A stretch of DNA of 64,000 nucleotides from Glandiceps talaboti (GCF_964340395.1 NC_135568.1:3971425-4035424), one strand, 5' to 3'. Positions 50,361 to 60,580 are shown, counted from the stretch's first letter. Translations and numbers: made by a program. Notes: a model not told the origin generated them from the sequence alone.

Positions 50361-53300
50361 ATGTCTGTCTGTCTGTGTCTGTGTCTGTCTATCTGTTTGT
50401 CTGTATGTATGTATGTATGTCTGTTTGTATGTATCTCTATTTGTCTGTCAGTTTGTTTGTCTGTCTGTATGTGTTTGTTTGATGGTGACTCCATGGCAAA
50501 ACTAGCATTAGCCATCAAGGTCCTACACTAGAGGGTGCCCTTCTAATGTTTTGAACAGGAAAAGAGGCTCATTATTGACAGAAATATACAATGTATCTTC
50601 TAGTTGTAATTGTATATCATACATATAATCAAAGTTTTATCTTTCTGATATTTATACCTTTCTGTGTTTTATTTTCAGTTGGTGTATTTATCCCAGGAGA
50701 GAGTATCATTTTGTAATGTACCTCTGTTTAGTTTATCTCGTCGTCCAATCTACATTACAAATAGGTCAACATCCCACGTAGTATCCTATGAATGGTACGT
50801 CACCTCAGAAGCTGACAGCCAGGTAAGGACACCCCTATTTCTGTAAATGGTTTATCCCATACTTGTTGAAACTTGGTGATAAGCTTGCCTTATTTGTAGT
50901 ATAGGGGTTGGCAGTTTAAATTATATGTTAGATTGCTATGGTAGGTAGTTTATCATACCGCAACTCAGTAGTAATCTTGTACACAAAACAACAGCATACA
51001 ATGCCTAAGTGATTTCCCTATAGGCTTCTGCCAGTTAACATGCAAAGTATAGTCTAAGGATATGTGTATTTAGTATAGTACATGTACCCATACTTGTGTT
51101 TGCAGCACTACCACTTGAGGGCGCTGTCCTTCAGCAGTAGTATAGTGATGATGTTATTACAAAAGTGTGTGTATATCACTAGATGGTTACTGATTGCAAT
51201 GTGTGTCTATCTTTGATAGGTGGTAGATATACAACCAGTGAGTGGAGTACTGCAACCATTGGAAAGTACACTGTGTAAAGTGACATTTATTTCAATTGGG
51301 GAACCATCATTTTATGATCTGGATGTTGTATGCGAGGTAAGTTTTATTACAAAGTGTAGATATGTCCTTATTTATATTAATTAATCATACCATTAGCAAG
51401 CCAAGTTGAGTGCATTGAACAGAAAATATGGGATTTATACCCTGGTTGTTCCATGTCATAATGCCCGTCTTCACCATTCATTCAATGGTGTCCAATTTTT
51501 CATACATTATGATGCAGAGGTATAATTATACCATTCCCCAATATTTCTCTTCATTCAGCTGGAAAATACTAATGACCTAGGGGGTTTTGTCATTATTTGT
51601 CTCAGACTCAAAGTGGCAAGGCCCCTTAGGTCACTTGTATTTTCCTTGGCTGAATGACAACAAATATTGGGAAATAATACCTAAATAAACATCAAAACAG
51701 AAATGTCTGATGTTATATATATATCTTATAGATGACCACACACTTTGCAATATACTGTCTTTATTTGTTACCATGGTTATTTATGTATTCCTCCATTCCC
51801 CAATCCCGTACTTCATTCTAGGTAACAGATGAAACTGAAATGGCATCCTATAGGAGAGAAATGGCAGCATGGGAAAAGGAGAGAGATAGACAGAAATATG
51901 AATTCACCATTACTGAGAAAGATCTGGAGAAAAGAGAGGTAATGACGAAATGATTGGTACTACAAAATACTTGTTTTGTATATTGTTTGTTGATACCATA
52001 CACAGATAACATTTTACTATATAATGCACAGCCAAGTTCATATGTTCAAATTCACTATTTATACCCCGGTTATTCCACCTCACTGTACATCATGACAGCA
52101 TGTCTATGACTGACTCAGTGGTTTGGCAGTGCTTGAAATAACAGTTAGACTCAGACTTTCTGAATCATCGCTATTTTTCCCATTTTTCTCTTACTTTATA
52201 AGCGTATGCTGGTCTGACTATGTTATGCTTCAATGTGTTTCTCCATACAGCCAGACAAAACTTGTAGCGTTAGGGTTTTGTCACTACTCTTCAGCAACTT
52301 ATAGAGACAAGACCCCTTATGCTCTTTGTAATTTTCTCAGCTTAACTAAAGAAGCATACTGTGGAATACTATCCAGGGATGAACAATTCATTTTGTGAAC
52401 TGGTGGTCCCCGGACCAGTGCCTTAAAAAATCCAGTGGTCCTGCTGAAAGAATTAGTGGTCCCAAGTCCCGCTAATGTGAAACATTAAATCTTGCCTACA
52501 TGTACATGTATGAATCTGTATATTGAGACGACTTTTTAACATAGTTATTAACAGTAAGGTACTGGTCCGACGGACCAGATAAGGTAAAATTTGTGTGGTC
52601 CGCCCCCAAAAAATCGCTAGTCCCGGACCCAGGACCAGTGGATTTGTTCATCCCTGTGTATCTACCCGGTAGTTATCTGATTGTAATTACTACTTGCCTA
52701 GTACTGAGTTTAAATACATGATTTTGTTGATGTGTTACAGAGAAGAGTCAGATCCTGCAAGAAGCTATCAAGACAAGGAACAGATTCAACAGAGAGGTCA
52801 TCATCAGACTCAGATCTCAAGAGATACCAAACACTTCCACCAATCAAACCACAGAAAACTGAGAAAGACATCGATGAACAGAGAGAGAGGGAGAGAAAGA
52901 CAGACACTGGTACACCATTGTGGAATAAACCGCAGCCACCAGAAACCTTCTTATTACATCTGGGAATCACTGCCAGAACTCATACTATTGCTGAATTCCA
53001 GAGTAATTTCCCTAATGAAGTACAGAACTACTTCATAGATAGGTCAGTTTTCAGTCTTTAATATGTTGTTTCATTTGTGTGTTCACAGCTACAAACTGAT
53101 GATACAATGGCAAATCATCTATCAATTAATTAACACAGACACAACTAAAACTATCATTGTGATATGTTGGTATCAGCCGTCAACAGACGTTGAATGATCA
53201 ATGTATTACACTCTCAGTAGGATGGTATCTCTGATAGCAAGTTTTCCTCAAGTGGTCACACATTCAACCTGATTCAGTGTTTACACTATTTACACTCAGA

Positions 53301-55343
53301 GTTGGGTGGCATCTCTGAGAGCAAGTTTTCCTCAAGTGGTCACACATTCCACCTCATTCAGTGTTTACACTATTTACACACACAGTAGGATGGTATCTCT
53401 GAGAGCAAGTTTTCCTCAAGTGGTCACACATTCCACCTCATTCAGTGTTTACACTATTTACACACACAGTAGGATGGTATCTCTGATAGTGAGTTTTCCT
53501 CAAGTGGTCACACATTCCACCTCATTCAGTGTTTACACTATTTACACACACAGTAGGATGGTATCTCTGATAGTGAGTTTTCCTCAAGTGGTCACACATT
53601 CCACCTCATTCAGTGTTTACACTATTTACACACACAGTAGGGTGGTATCTCTGATAGCAAATATTTCTCAAGTGGTGACATATTAAACATTGTGTTTTAA
53701 CTATCTTGACTCCAGGGTGATTACAAAGGCATTACTATCACCCACTTGTGTAATCTACCACATACAACAACTTACAATAGTTTAGTTTCTGTGTGTCTTA
53801 GTTTGCCGATAGTTCATTTTCAACACTAGTCACAACAACCAATCAACCTGATAAGGGTATACAATGATTTATAGGTGACAGATTCTTTGACATCATGAAT
53901 TTTTCTTTCATCAAATTTCATAATGTTTTTATAATATTTTGTGCGATAATATTTTATTTTGCAGATCAATGAGTGAAAAGCAAGGACCTAGTGTACGGGG
54001 AGCCGCACCTGAAATGTTAGTAGGACCATGTAGTCCTGAAGAAAGAGAAATTATTTCATTCATCATGGGTAACATTATCAGGTATGTAACAAACTAGAGA
54101 TGGTGTTTTATACAGTCATGTAAGAATTCAGTGTAGGATTCAAATTTGGCTGAAAAAAACAAAAACGGTTGTTTGACAGAGCAGTAGAAACAGTTGGTTC
54201 AAGGTAGAAGAATCCTATGTAATCCTTATGGCTCTACTAATACTGATACAAGAACCTGAGATTGAATCGTGGGCCTTTAAAGGCCCAGTTCACATTAGGA
54301 TTAAAATGGAGGAATGAAAAACAGTTGTTTGGCAGAGCTACAGAAAAAGTTGGTTCGGAACAAAAGTATGATTGTATGTAATCATTGTGTCACCACTGAT
54401 AAGATAATGATGCTGCAAGAACCTGGGACTGAATCATGGGACTTTAACAAAGACCTTTTCTTCGGTAACAGTTGTGTCAAGAGTTACAACTTACAGTACT
54501 GGTAGTACAATATGACTAGTCATAGTCAGAATATAACTTTAAAAAAAAAAAAACAGTTTACAACTACAACTTTCAGGGAAACTAACTTCAAAGTTTAGTT
54601 TCATTTTTGTATAATTGTCTCATATTATAGCAGAACTAAAAAAAAAGTTGTAAAATGCATCAAAGAGATGAAATGTCTTTGTGGTATGATGCCTTCCATA
54701 GAACTATATAGAATATGTCATTTCATGTGTGTCACATCAAGATCGTAATGCACAGAATACTACACATTTTGTTTGTTAATTTCTTTGAAGTGAAATAGGT
54801 ACGTACATGTATGATTAACCTTAGTTTTGTTTGACACATTCACAGAGGATTACTAGATGATCATGATTTCCATGAAGCTTTGAGAGATATACACAGAGAA
54901 CCAGTACCATACTTCTGTCAGTTTAGTGATAGACCAATGCGTACTACCTCTATTCTACAAATAGGGGAGGGAGATGTGGTTGATATGGAGGAGGGAGAAG
55001 GGATGATTAAGTCACCTACAGGTCAAGTAGTTTCAGCCTCACCTAAGATGGCTACACAAGAAGTGGTAGTAGAAGAAAGAGCACTATCTGTAGAGGTATG
55101 TGTATAGACATGAAATAGTATTACGCTGAGTGTCTGTGCGTGTCTGTGTCTGTGAGCCTGTCTGTGTATCTGTCTGTCTACATGTATGTCTGCCTGTCTT
55201 TGTCTCTGTATCTGTGTCCATGTCTATACATGTGTCTGCTGTGTGTGTGTGTGTGTGTGTATTCATGGTCTTTGACTAAGCATCTATGTGTTTCTGTCTA
55301 GCTGTCTGTCACATGTGCTGGGTTTTCTGTTCATGTATAGCTG

Positions 55344-55436
<93 letters not shown>

Positions 55437-56848
55437 TGGGTGTGGGTGTGTGAGATAAAATTTTGATTTAGTACCCACCAGTCAATGTAAACTTGTCTCA
55501 TGAAACTTAGTATTTTTTCATCTTTCAGTCGGGGAAAAAGAGTATTTCCAAGCAGTCCAGTCTGGGAGGTAGTATGACTGGGTCTAGAGCATCTGGCAAG
55601 TCTGTCAGTATTGTAGAAAAACCCATCAGTCCACCAGCACAACCACCTGTTGCCATGGCTACTGAAGAGGCTGCTGCTGAGGAATACCATGATGAAACAT
55701 TGGAGGAGACTGATCTTCCAATAGCCAGGTCACCTGATGAAGAAGAGCCAATCACAGAGCAGAGTGAAGAATTGATGGCTTCCAGGGCAGCAGAGACAGA
55801 AGTACAATATCAACAAAGTTTGCAAGCTGAGAAACATTTGATGGATAGGCAAATGTTGAAAAGGTAAAAACAACAGATGTTACGACTTCACTTTCTAGTC
55901 ATAATAATAGGTATTGTGACAGCATTCTGTGCAAAAGTGTTTAGAAAAATTTCATATGCATAATCAGAGACGTACTGGCAATATGTTTATTTACAGCAGA
56001 AAACAAAAATTGTTCTTGAAAAAGAATGTGTGATCAAAACTGAATCGTGTAAATTCACTTTCACCTTTGGAAATTATTATATGATCTACATTAGTCTGTA
56101 AAGTGGTTGTTGTATTGTGTATTTTGTTTATCATTGTTAAGATTTTGTCTAGAGGTTAGAGGTCGGGGGAAGAGAGATTATTGTAGAGCCTTAGCCATTA
56201 TAAACTGCTTTCAGTAAGTTGTTCTTTATGAAATATTAAATTGTCGCAATTGAGGTATGAAGATTACTGTTAGTCAATATGCCGGGGTCAACAGAGGTTG
56301 ATTTCTTGGTAACATCTGTAGTGCAAAATAACAATACTAGAAAGATGAAGCATAAAGAATTATAAAATGCTCATTGTATTACCATTTCAGATTTAGCTCA
56401 TAAAGTGATAAAGTATTTATTTCATTGTTTGGTTGTCATGTCACATCTGTCATGTAGGAACAATGCATGAAATATAAATCAGATCGGTATTTTTATCAAC
56501 TCATCATATTTCAATTCCAGGTTACCGGAATTTGGCTGTTTCCTTGAAGCTATTGTGGAAAATGCCATCCATAATGTTATCTTGGAGGCTAGTACTGGAG
56601 AAGTGAACTTGACAGCTAGGCCTAGAATGGTGGCCTTACCACCCAAACCAGCAACACCAACTCCAGTGCCCTCTATCAACGACAAAGATCCAAGGGCTCC
56701 AAGTTTCCGCATCAGTGCCGCAAGTTCACCAGCTTCAGCAAGAACCAAGACAGAAATGGAATCTGTGAGAACAGAGTCACACCGAGCTGATAGTGTAGGA
56801 TCTAAAGCATCACATAGTCGGGCATCAAGAGTCACCATATCAAAATGA
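33777..56848 (+). CDS. CFAP65: Cilia- and flagella-associated protein 65, complete, 33 coding exons
   Basis: CFAP65 (CCDC108) is a central-apparatus protein of motile cilia and sperm flagella. Coding exons: 33777-33943, 34472-34610, 35379-35509, 35981-36180, 36422-36567, 36945-37058, 37308-37416, 37841-37956, 38128-38277, 38807-38935, 40039-40197, 40728-40949, 41789-41842, 42133-42270, 42989-43092, 43745-43937, 44190-44360, 44902-45060, 45639-45804, 46082-46355, 47081-47363, 48030-48188, 48533-48721, 49479-49592, 50124-50282, 50679-50822, 51220-51336, 51822-51938, 52741-53042, 53965-54081, 54846-55095, 55529-55863, 56521-56848. All have GT/AG ends and agreeing phases, giving 1,884 residues (human about 1,925). 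Residues 19-39 hold the family signature ([17 protein letters not shown]). Repeated beta-rich MSP/ASH (Ig-like) units follow, with motifs such as TFRPLE and FEWKI. A charged helix covers 1403-1441 ([16 protein letters not shown]). The tail from about 1665 is acidic and Ser/Ala-rich. The donor GTTTGT at 43938 is the weakest. Several introns carry copies of the adjoining exon edge (see below). Confidence 0.95.
34060..34400. mobile_element. Relative of the 20232-20554 element
   Basis: Shares CTGTTTGGTACAACCATGCAGA with the left side of 20232-20554, and TTGCTACATT in a similar position. It lies in the first coding intron. The ends are poorly defined. Confidence 0.35.
34748..35011. mobile_element. 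hAT-like MITE remnant in intron
   Basis: The left end CAGGGCTCAAAAT is inverted at the right end (ATTTCAAGCCCTG), with two differences. CAGGG termini are typical of hAT elements, but no 8-bp target duplication is visible, so the element is old or the ends are slightly misplaced. Confidence 0.4.
36584..36600. repeat. Run of 17 G, 16 bp after a donor
   Basis: Poly-G directly downstream of the donor at 36567/36568. G-runs near donors act as intronic splicing enhancers in animals; a role here is inference. Length may be misread. Confidence 0.9.
39290..40038 (+). repeat. CFAP65: Array of duplicated splice acceptor plus exon head
   Basis: Upstream of the coding exon at 40039, the segment ending TTTCATTTGTAG|CAACTAAATGAACTG plus about 60 bp recurs. 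Decoy exon heads start at 39377, 39477, 39579, 39671, 39763, 39855 and 39947, and the last steps are exactly 92 bp. A further exon-head copy without acceptor starts near 39292. Decoys from 39579 on read [11 protein letters not shown] then TGA; the first two run on to TAG a few codons later. Only the last copy continues into a coding exon, and its acceptor reads CATCTGTAG rather than CATTTGTAG. Confidence 0.95.
40641..40700 (+). repeat. CFAP65: Single duplicated acceptor/exon head, broken AG
   Basis: ATTTCCAACATCCACCCCACCATGTGACT...GATACAAAGAGTATT matches the acceptor and first ~40 bases of the exon at 40728 (ATTTCCAGCATACAACACCTC...). The splice AG is changed to AA, so this copy cannot act as the same acceptor. 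Confidence 0.8.
40991..41487. repeat. Minisatellite, 56-bp unit, ~9 copies
   Basis: Begins about 40 bp after the donor of exon 40728-40949. Each unit contains ATGATGTCATCACTC and GTGTGTGATAATTTAC, spaced exactly 56 bp (40991, 41047, 41103, 41159...). TGATGTCA is one base from the CRE/ATF palindrome TGACGTCA. Confidence 0.95.
41574..41586 (+). promoter_or_regulatory. CTCF core-like motif
   Basis: CCACTAGGTGGCG agrees at all 13 positions with the CTCF core written as CCASYAGRKGGCR. It is intronic in CFAP65. A second site with one mismatch (CCACTTGAGGGCG) is at 51111-51123. CTCF is known across bilaterians; binding here is inference. Confidence 0.4.
41848..41884. repeat. (TTG)n directly after a donor
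   Basis: About 12 TTG units start 5 bp into the intron after exon 41789-41842. Confidence 0.95.
42062..42098 (+). repeat. CFAP65: Duplicated acceptor/exon head (functional-looking AG)
   Basis: GTGTTTTTCAG|AGTATGAGAGAGATCACCGA resembles the true acceptor and exon start at 42133 (TTTTTTTACAG|AGTATGAGAGATTAC). It lies 58 bp upstream. The decoy acceptor is intact, but 58 bp is not a multiple of three, so its use would shift the frame. Confidence 0.75.
42476..42640. repeat. (GT)n-(GTAT)n microsatellite
   Basis: A compound array in the intron after 42133-42270; reading frames through it on both strands are artefacts. A short (TGAC)n run follows at 42705-42735. Confidence 0.97.
42797..42988 (+). 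repeat. CFAP65: Duplicated intron end plus exon head
   Basis: A ~120-bp unit containing AGCTTGATTTYCATAGTAG and TATCATATACAG occurs twice. The first copy ends in an intact acceptor, TTTTCACAG|GTTTTACCAGCCATAGACAA at 42880/42881, mirroring the true TTTCTACAG|GTTCTACCAGCTATAGACAC at 42988/42989. The offset of 108 bp preserves the frame and the decoy encodes the same VLPAID start. That frame then reaches a TAA near the true acceptor. Confidence 0.85.
43192..43412. repeat. Minisatellite, ~48-bp unit, about 5 copies
   Basis: Units resemble GAATTCCTTGTATAACAAAG followed by TTTRTCTATTGGTCTCTGTA. They produce repetitive open frames on both strands, which are not genes. Confidence 0.9.
45197..45440. 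repeat. Three ~90-bp intronic copies
   Basis: CCTTGTTCACACTTCCA and GGTATGAACCAA recur three times. The first copy includes GACATTAG|GTATG, resembling the true exon end GACATTAGG|GTAAG at 45060, so this array may also include a copy of an exon tail. Confidence 0.6.
45815..45930 (+). repeat. CFAP65: Duplicated exon tail plus donor
   Basis: ATACAGGGACCTTATCCAGTGCATGGAACACTATGTGATCCAATA then TGTATGT copies the last ~45 bases of exon 45639-45804 and its GTATGT donor. A second block, TAATGGTAATGGCTGTAACC plus CATTACCAGTTGGCAA, copies an internal part of the same exon. The exon-tail G before the donor GT is changed to T in the copy. Confidence 0.8.
47593..47690. repeat. (GT)n / (GTGC)n microsatellite
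   Basis: Intronic, in the intron after exon 47081-47363. Antisense reading gives a spurious 157-codon frame. Confidence 0.97.
48295..48378. repeat. Two (GACA)n runs
   Basis: Two short arrays, 48295-48316 and 48351-48378, in the intron after 48030-48188. Confidence 0.95.
48722..49400 (+). repeat. CFAP65: Array of duplicated exon tail plus splice donor
   Basis: Directly after the exon end at 48721 come about 14 units of 44 or 47 bp. Each consists of GTCAGTAGTATGAGTTAGAT then CTCACAGCACTG then an ATATATCAGACAG-like end. In each, the part after GTCAGTAG equals the last ~39 bases of exon 48533-48721 (TATGAATTAGATCTCACAGC...), so every unit boundary recreates CAG|GTCAGT. Splicing from any later donor would retain V-S-S-M-S followed by TAG. 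The true donor is identified because it is the only one leading to an open product with the exon at 49479. Confidence 0.95.
50322..50475. repeat. (TGTC)n / (TGTA)n microsatellite
   Basis: Starts about 40 bp after the donor at 50282. Spurious frames on both strands. Confidence 0.95.
52374..52656. mobile_element. MITE family B, complete copy in CFAP65 intron
   Basis: 283 bp with 13-bp terminal inverted repeats CAGGGATGAACAA / TTGTTCATCCCTG and internal GGTCC/GGACC-rich palindromes. No clear 8-bp target duplication. CAGGG ends resemble hAT elements. The right end is shared with positions 1-75. No coding frame. Confidence 0.7.
53221..53680. repeat. Minisatellite, 84-bp unit, six copies
   Basis: Units start at 53221, 53305, 53389, 53473, 53557 and 53641 and contain TCCTCAAGTGGTCACACATT. 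Because 84 is a multiple of three, one frame stays open for 126 codons with a 28-residue period; this is an intronic artefact. Confidence 0.95.
54140..54450. repeat. Two copies of a dispersed repeat
   Basis: Copies at about 54165-54283 and 54310-54447 share TTGTTTGRCAGAGCNRYAGA, AAGAACCTGRGAYTGAATC and TGGGNCTTTAA. A third copy is at about 13970-14060, and an inverted fragment (AAAGGCCCACGATTCAGTC) lies at 36228-36258. Confidence 0.6.
55342..55433. repeat. (TG)n microsatellite
   Basis: About 45 uninterrupted TG units in the last-but-two intron of CFAP65. A shorter TG run is at 55237-55260. Confidence 0.97.
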
Positions 56849-57065
56849 AAGAAAGATCATTACTTTTATGCATCTAATCGATAAAACAAAATTTTCTCTT
56901 TTTAGGAAGAGCGCATAACATTGTGATTAAAGAATGTGACTTATTTGATGTCCAAGATCCGTCCAGACAAAAAACAAAACCGAAAGCAGAAACGTTTCTT
57001 GTGAATGTCTACACATACAACATTAGCATGGAACCCTTTTTTTGTAATGTTTTATACAATTTGTA

Positions 57066-57071
57066 AATAAA
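57066..57071 (+). terminator. CFAP65: Poly(A) signal of CFAP65
   Basis: AATAAA 218 bp after the stop codon, followed by a T/G-rich stretch (TTTTTGTGGAATT). This gives a 3' UTR of about 240 bp. Confidence 0.65.
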
Positions 57072-57099
57072 CTATTTTTGTGGAATTATTAAATGTTTT

Positions 57100-58000
57100 G
57101 TAATGAAGGCATAATGTATTTATGCATAGTGTTATCAAATATGAACGGGAAACAAATCTGGAAAAAAACTTAGTGAGCTAAAAAAAAATCCACTTGTTTA
57201 GATTTGTAAGTGTGTTTCATTTGTTTAACATCATCCTGTATTTACTGTATATATTTATGCAATACGTCTGAGTGAAAATATGGAGAGTAAATAATGCATG
57301 TATAAATAAGATGTTATGATTTATATCCAGACATTTAACAATTTGAACTGGTCAGACATGACTTTGACCTTGTATACTAAGCCTGTATTGATAGTCTGTA
57401 GTAGTCATGCTAACAAATCTTTCTGAAAACTTGGGCCGAAACATTTTTGAAATAATTCTTTCAAAAAAAAATTGGAGCAAACATTGAAACAGTTCTGAAT
57501 GTATCAAAAGTAATCTGGTGGCAAAACTGATGAAGCCAAAAGTTCAGAATGGAGAATCTGCAGCTCCCTTCATTTGAATATAAAAAGTGACATCATTTTT
57601 GTTTTGACCAATCAACTTCTATGTTGTATATTCATATGAATACATTAAGAATTTGACCAATCACATCGTAGGTGATTTTACATATCTAAAACCAAGGACT
57701 GCACATTTGATATACAGGCTTAAAAGTGAGTTCAAGTTCAACTGGCTACAAAGTTTGTTTTCTGTCAGAAGAGGATAACATTAGTGTAAAAAGGAATAAC
57801 AAATATTGTTTTTTCAAAATATCAACGTACGACTGACTTTGTAACTGTATACATACTCCCATTTAGTCAGACACAGTTCAAAATATTTTGTAACATTTTT
57901 CTTGATGTTGTATATGAACACTTTCAAGATACCTTTATTCCGCATTGTATTTGAGGTGTGTGCCATTTCAAATAAAATGTCAATGAGATATTTGCCTGTC

Positions 58001-58046
<46 letters not shown>

Positions 58047-58110
58047 CTTCTGTCCATTTCTTTATCTTTCTGTCGCCCATCTGTATTTTCAATCCAATGT
58101 GTACCTCTAG
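57100..58110. other. Tail-to-tail intergenic stretch
   Basis: Separates CFAP65 (plus) from the glycosyltransferase (minus). It holds a (TGTC)n microsatellite at 57992-58042 and TTTATT at 57934, which gives an AATAAA on the minus strand for the glycosyltransferase. No gene seen. Confidence 0.6.
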
Positions 58111-59217
58111 CTACTTTACTAAAGGTATAAATTCACATGGGTTTCCTTGACAACGAGCACCATCGTCTGACAAAAACCAATGACCCCAGGATTTTGCAGT
58201 CTGTTCTTTTTCAAACGTACCTACCAAGAAATTCTGTTGAATGACGATAGGCTTTTTTGTAGAAAGTTTGCGAACGTTTTCGTCTTTGTACCACATACCA
58301 CTATAAAACTGGTCTTCCGGAAGCCATTGCAATTTCACTGGTTCTGTATGAATCAACAAATTCAACAGTCTCATATCACTGTTATGGTTTCCTTTATCTT
58401 GCCTATATTTATCCATATGACCAGCAAAACTTTCGTAAAGTAATTTCCACATCCGTTTTGTTTGTACGGTTGCATTGAGAAACAAAAATCCTCCCATAGC
58501 TTTCCGTTCATCTTCAACCCGCCATGGGAAATTGTTAGCTGATATTAAATCCATGTCTGAATAATTTTTAAAAACAGATGTTGGATTTTCTAACCATACA
58601 GCGTCAGATTCAATAACAAACACCGATACATTATTTTGTAGAATTTCGTTGATTAAATTCGTTCGGTACAACATGTACTCGAAGTATACACCATCTCCAA
58701 AATTCATCGCATCTGAGGTTCCGAATGTTTTTAGAATTGTATGTAAGTTCGGTTTCCAATTTTTAAGGGCCCAGTATGCTTCAGGATCGGTGGTTATAAA
58801 CACAGTTTGTGGTAAAATGTCCATACATTCGACGTTACAAATCCAATTTTTTGTTATATTTACGTACGCAAGGTTCAAAAATTGAAGGAAAAGAAAGTCG
58901 TGATGTTCGGCTATCTCCTTTGCAGTAGAAATCATGTCACTCTTTACTTGAGTGCGGGTTGTTTCGTTCGTCATGTTTAGCATTCCGTAATGGGTTGGTG
59001 ATATTTTATCGGAATTTGTAAACATCTTTGTTGTGGGTTGTAAATCCTGAAAGACTCCAATGTGGGGATTGTTTGTCGTCTGCTCTTTCCCGTCGCTAGT
59101 CATCCTTGTACCAACATTATACAATCCAGTGTCTAGATCAAAGTAAAAATAAAGGTATAAAAAAGATACCGCCGACAACAAAATGACGAACAATTGATAC
59201 TTCGATATCTTCGGCAT
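58111..59217 (-). CDS. Type II membrane glycosyltransferase, nucleotide-diphospho-sugar transferase family
   Basis: A 368-residue single-exon protein. The start is the ATG at 59217 (MPKISKYQLF); the frame is open upstream but without an ATG. A single N-terminal membrane anchor (residues ~8-24, VILLSAVSFLYLYF) follows two lysines, typical of Golgi type II enzymes. The catalytic region has the family layout: TTDPEAYWALKNW, then VFVIESDAVWLENP where ESD stands at the DxD-type metal/nucleotide-sugar site, then GGFLFLNATV, NSDMRLLN and QWLPEDQFYSGMW. Several NxS/T sites and a C-terminal Cys pair (RCQGNPCEF) are present. It resembles the PF03407 group; donor and acceptor sugars cannot be told. A paralogue, about 80% identical over the visible part, lies at 63736-64000. 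No introns seen. Confidence 0.85.
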   Translation of the reverse strand: MPKISKYQLFVILLSAVSFLYLYFYFDLDTGLYNVGTRMTSDGKEQTTNNPHIGVFQDLQPTTKMFTNSDKISPTHYGMLNMTNETTRTQVKSDMISTAKEIAEHHDFLFLQFLNLAYVNITKNWICNVECMDILPQTVFITTDPEAYWALKNWKPNLHTILKTFGTSDAMNFGDGVYFEYMLYRTNLINEILQNNVSVFVIESDAVWLENPTSVFKNYSDMDLISANNFPWRVEDERKAMGGFLFLNATVQTKRMWKLLYESFAGHMDKYRQDKGNHNSDMRLLNLLIHTEPVKLQWLPEDQFYSGMWYKDENVRKLSTKKPIVIQQNFLVGTFEKEQTAKSWGHWFLSDDGARCQGNPCEFIPLVK

Positions 59218-59858
59218 GTTGTTAACGCGCCAGATTGTCACTCTCCAGTGGCAGACAATAAATTAAATGTAGAATTGCAATGCATTACATGTACGGGGGG
59301 AGGTGGGGTGGGGGTGAGGGTGATGTTATGATAAAAATGTCCAAAGCAACCTCGATAGCGTGTAAATCAATATCTGTAGTAGTAACGAATAGTCTTGTGG
59401 CGTTCTTCGTGTAAACTCGGTTTTCGTCGGTATTTTCAAATGACAACAGTAGCATTTCGACACTGTAACTGTTACAATGAATTTCAATTCCGTAGCGACT
59501 CCCAAATCCAAGTGAATCAGTCAAGCCACCCTTAACCTAATAAATAAAATCTCTCTCCCTATGATCCCACGCTGATGACACACGCTGTTTGCAATCTAAT
59601 GTGACATAATCATGAAGAGCCTTCTGCCTTTAAAAAAAAAGACAACAGCTTGTGTAGTCATCGGGTTACAGATGTTACTCTTCGTGACTCCAGCTTTTTG
59701 TAAAACAAAACAAAACTACATCTACAGTCAATATAGTCATCGGGCTGCAGATGTTAGTTTTTGTGACCTCCATGGGTCACAGTATTCCATACATCACATC
59801 ATATCGTTATCATCATTAGCTAAAAAATACCAACTTGTGGTCGTTGTTACAATTTGAA

Positions 59859-59920
59859 GGCCCGCGCGCACCGGTGACGCGTGACGTCGACGCCGTTGGT
59901 GACGTCACGTCATCACGACT
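59859..59920. promoter_or_regulatory. CpG-dense block with CRE/ATF-type sites
   Basis: About 60 bp contain many CpGs, including GCCCGCGCGCACCGGTGACG. A perfect CRE, TGACGTCA, lies at 59900-59907, with TGACGTCG at 59882-59889 and ACGTCATCA just after. It lies about 640 bp upstream of the glycosyltransferase start on the minus strand and may be its promoter. No other block in the window is as CpG-rich. Confidence 0.45.
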
Positions 59921-60580
59921 TACTTATATATGTACATACCCCATGTATCATAATTTGACAGTACAATGTAACGAAACAAAACACAGTATGGCTTAATACA
60001 TTCTTACCAATATTTCTAAATTTATTGTCTGGCTCGACAAATATTTTTTACTATTAAACATTGCTAAAGTCTTATCGTCGGGCTCGAAAAGAAAGTAGAC
60101 ATGTGGTAAGATTTTTGTTGAGCCATACGATAAAATGTAGCACTGTTGCCATAGTGTTGGTAAGATTGTCACTTAAAGTTATACTATTCAGAATGACAGT
60201 TAATAATAATACCGTGGCGTTTCGAAGACTTATTACTGTTGTAGAGAAGCCTATAATGGTACACAAATGATATATGTAACTTTATTTTGCAACTATATTT
60301 TGTAACTATATTGACGACTCTAACCTGACCAGTTTAAACGTGAACTTCTAATTTATAGAATTCCAAAGCTGAATAGCTACCTCTAATATTTGAATTTTAC
60401 ATCCTGGCACGGGCAAAAGGGTTGGTATTGGTTGGAGAAAATGACTACAAAGAACTTGAACTTGAATTTAAAATACGAAAATGATGACTTGGCTCGTGGT
60501 ACTTTACCTTACAAAGCTACAGACACACTGTCGACAAAATATGTATTAATATATTTAATGCCAAGCATGTAGTGTATACG

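Noticed and set aside
59612-59857. Plus-strand 81-codon frame with a signal-peptide-like start
   Set aside because: It is built largely from a ~79-bp local duplication (59655-59692 and 59734-59771), has no splice or family support and ends in the CpG block.
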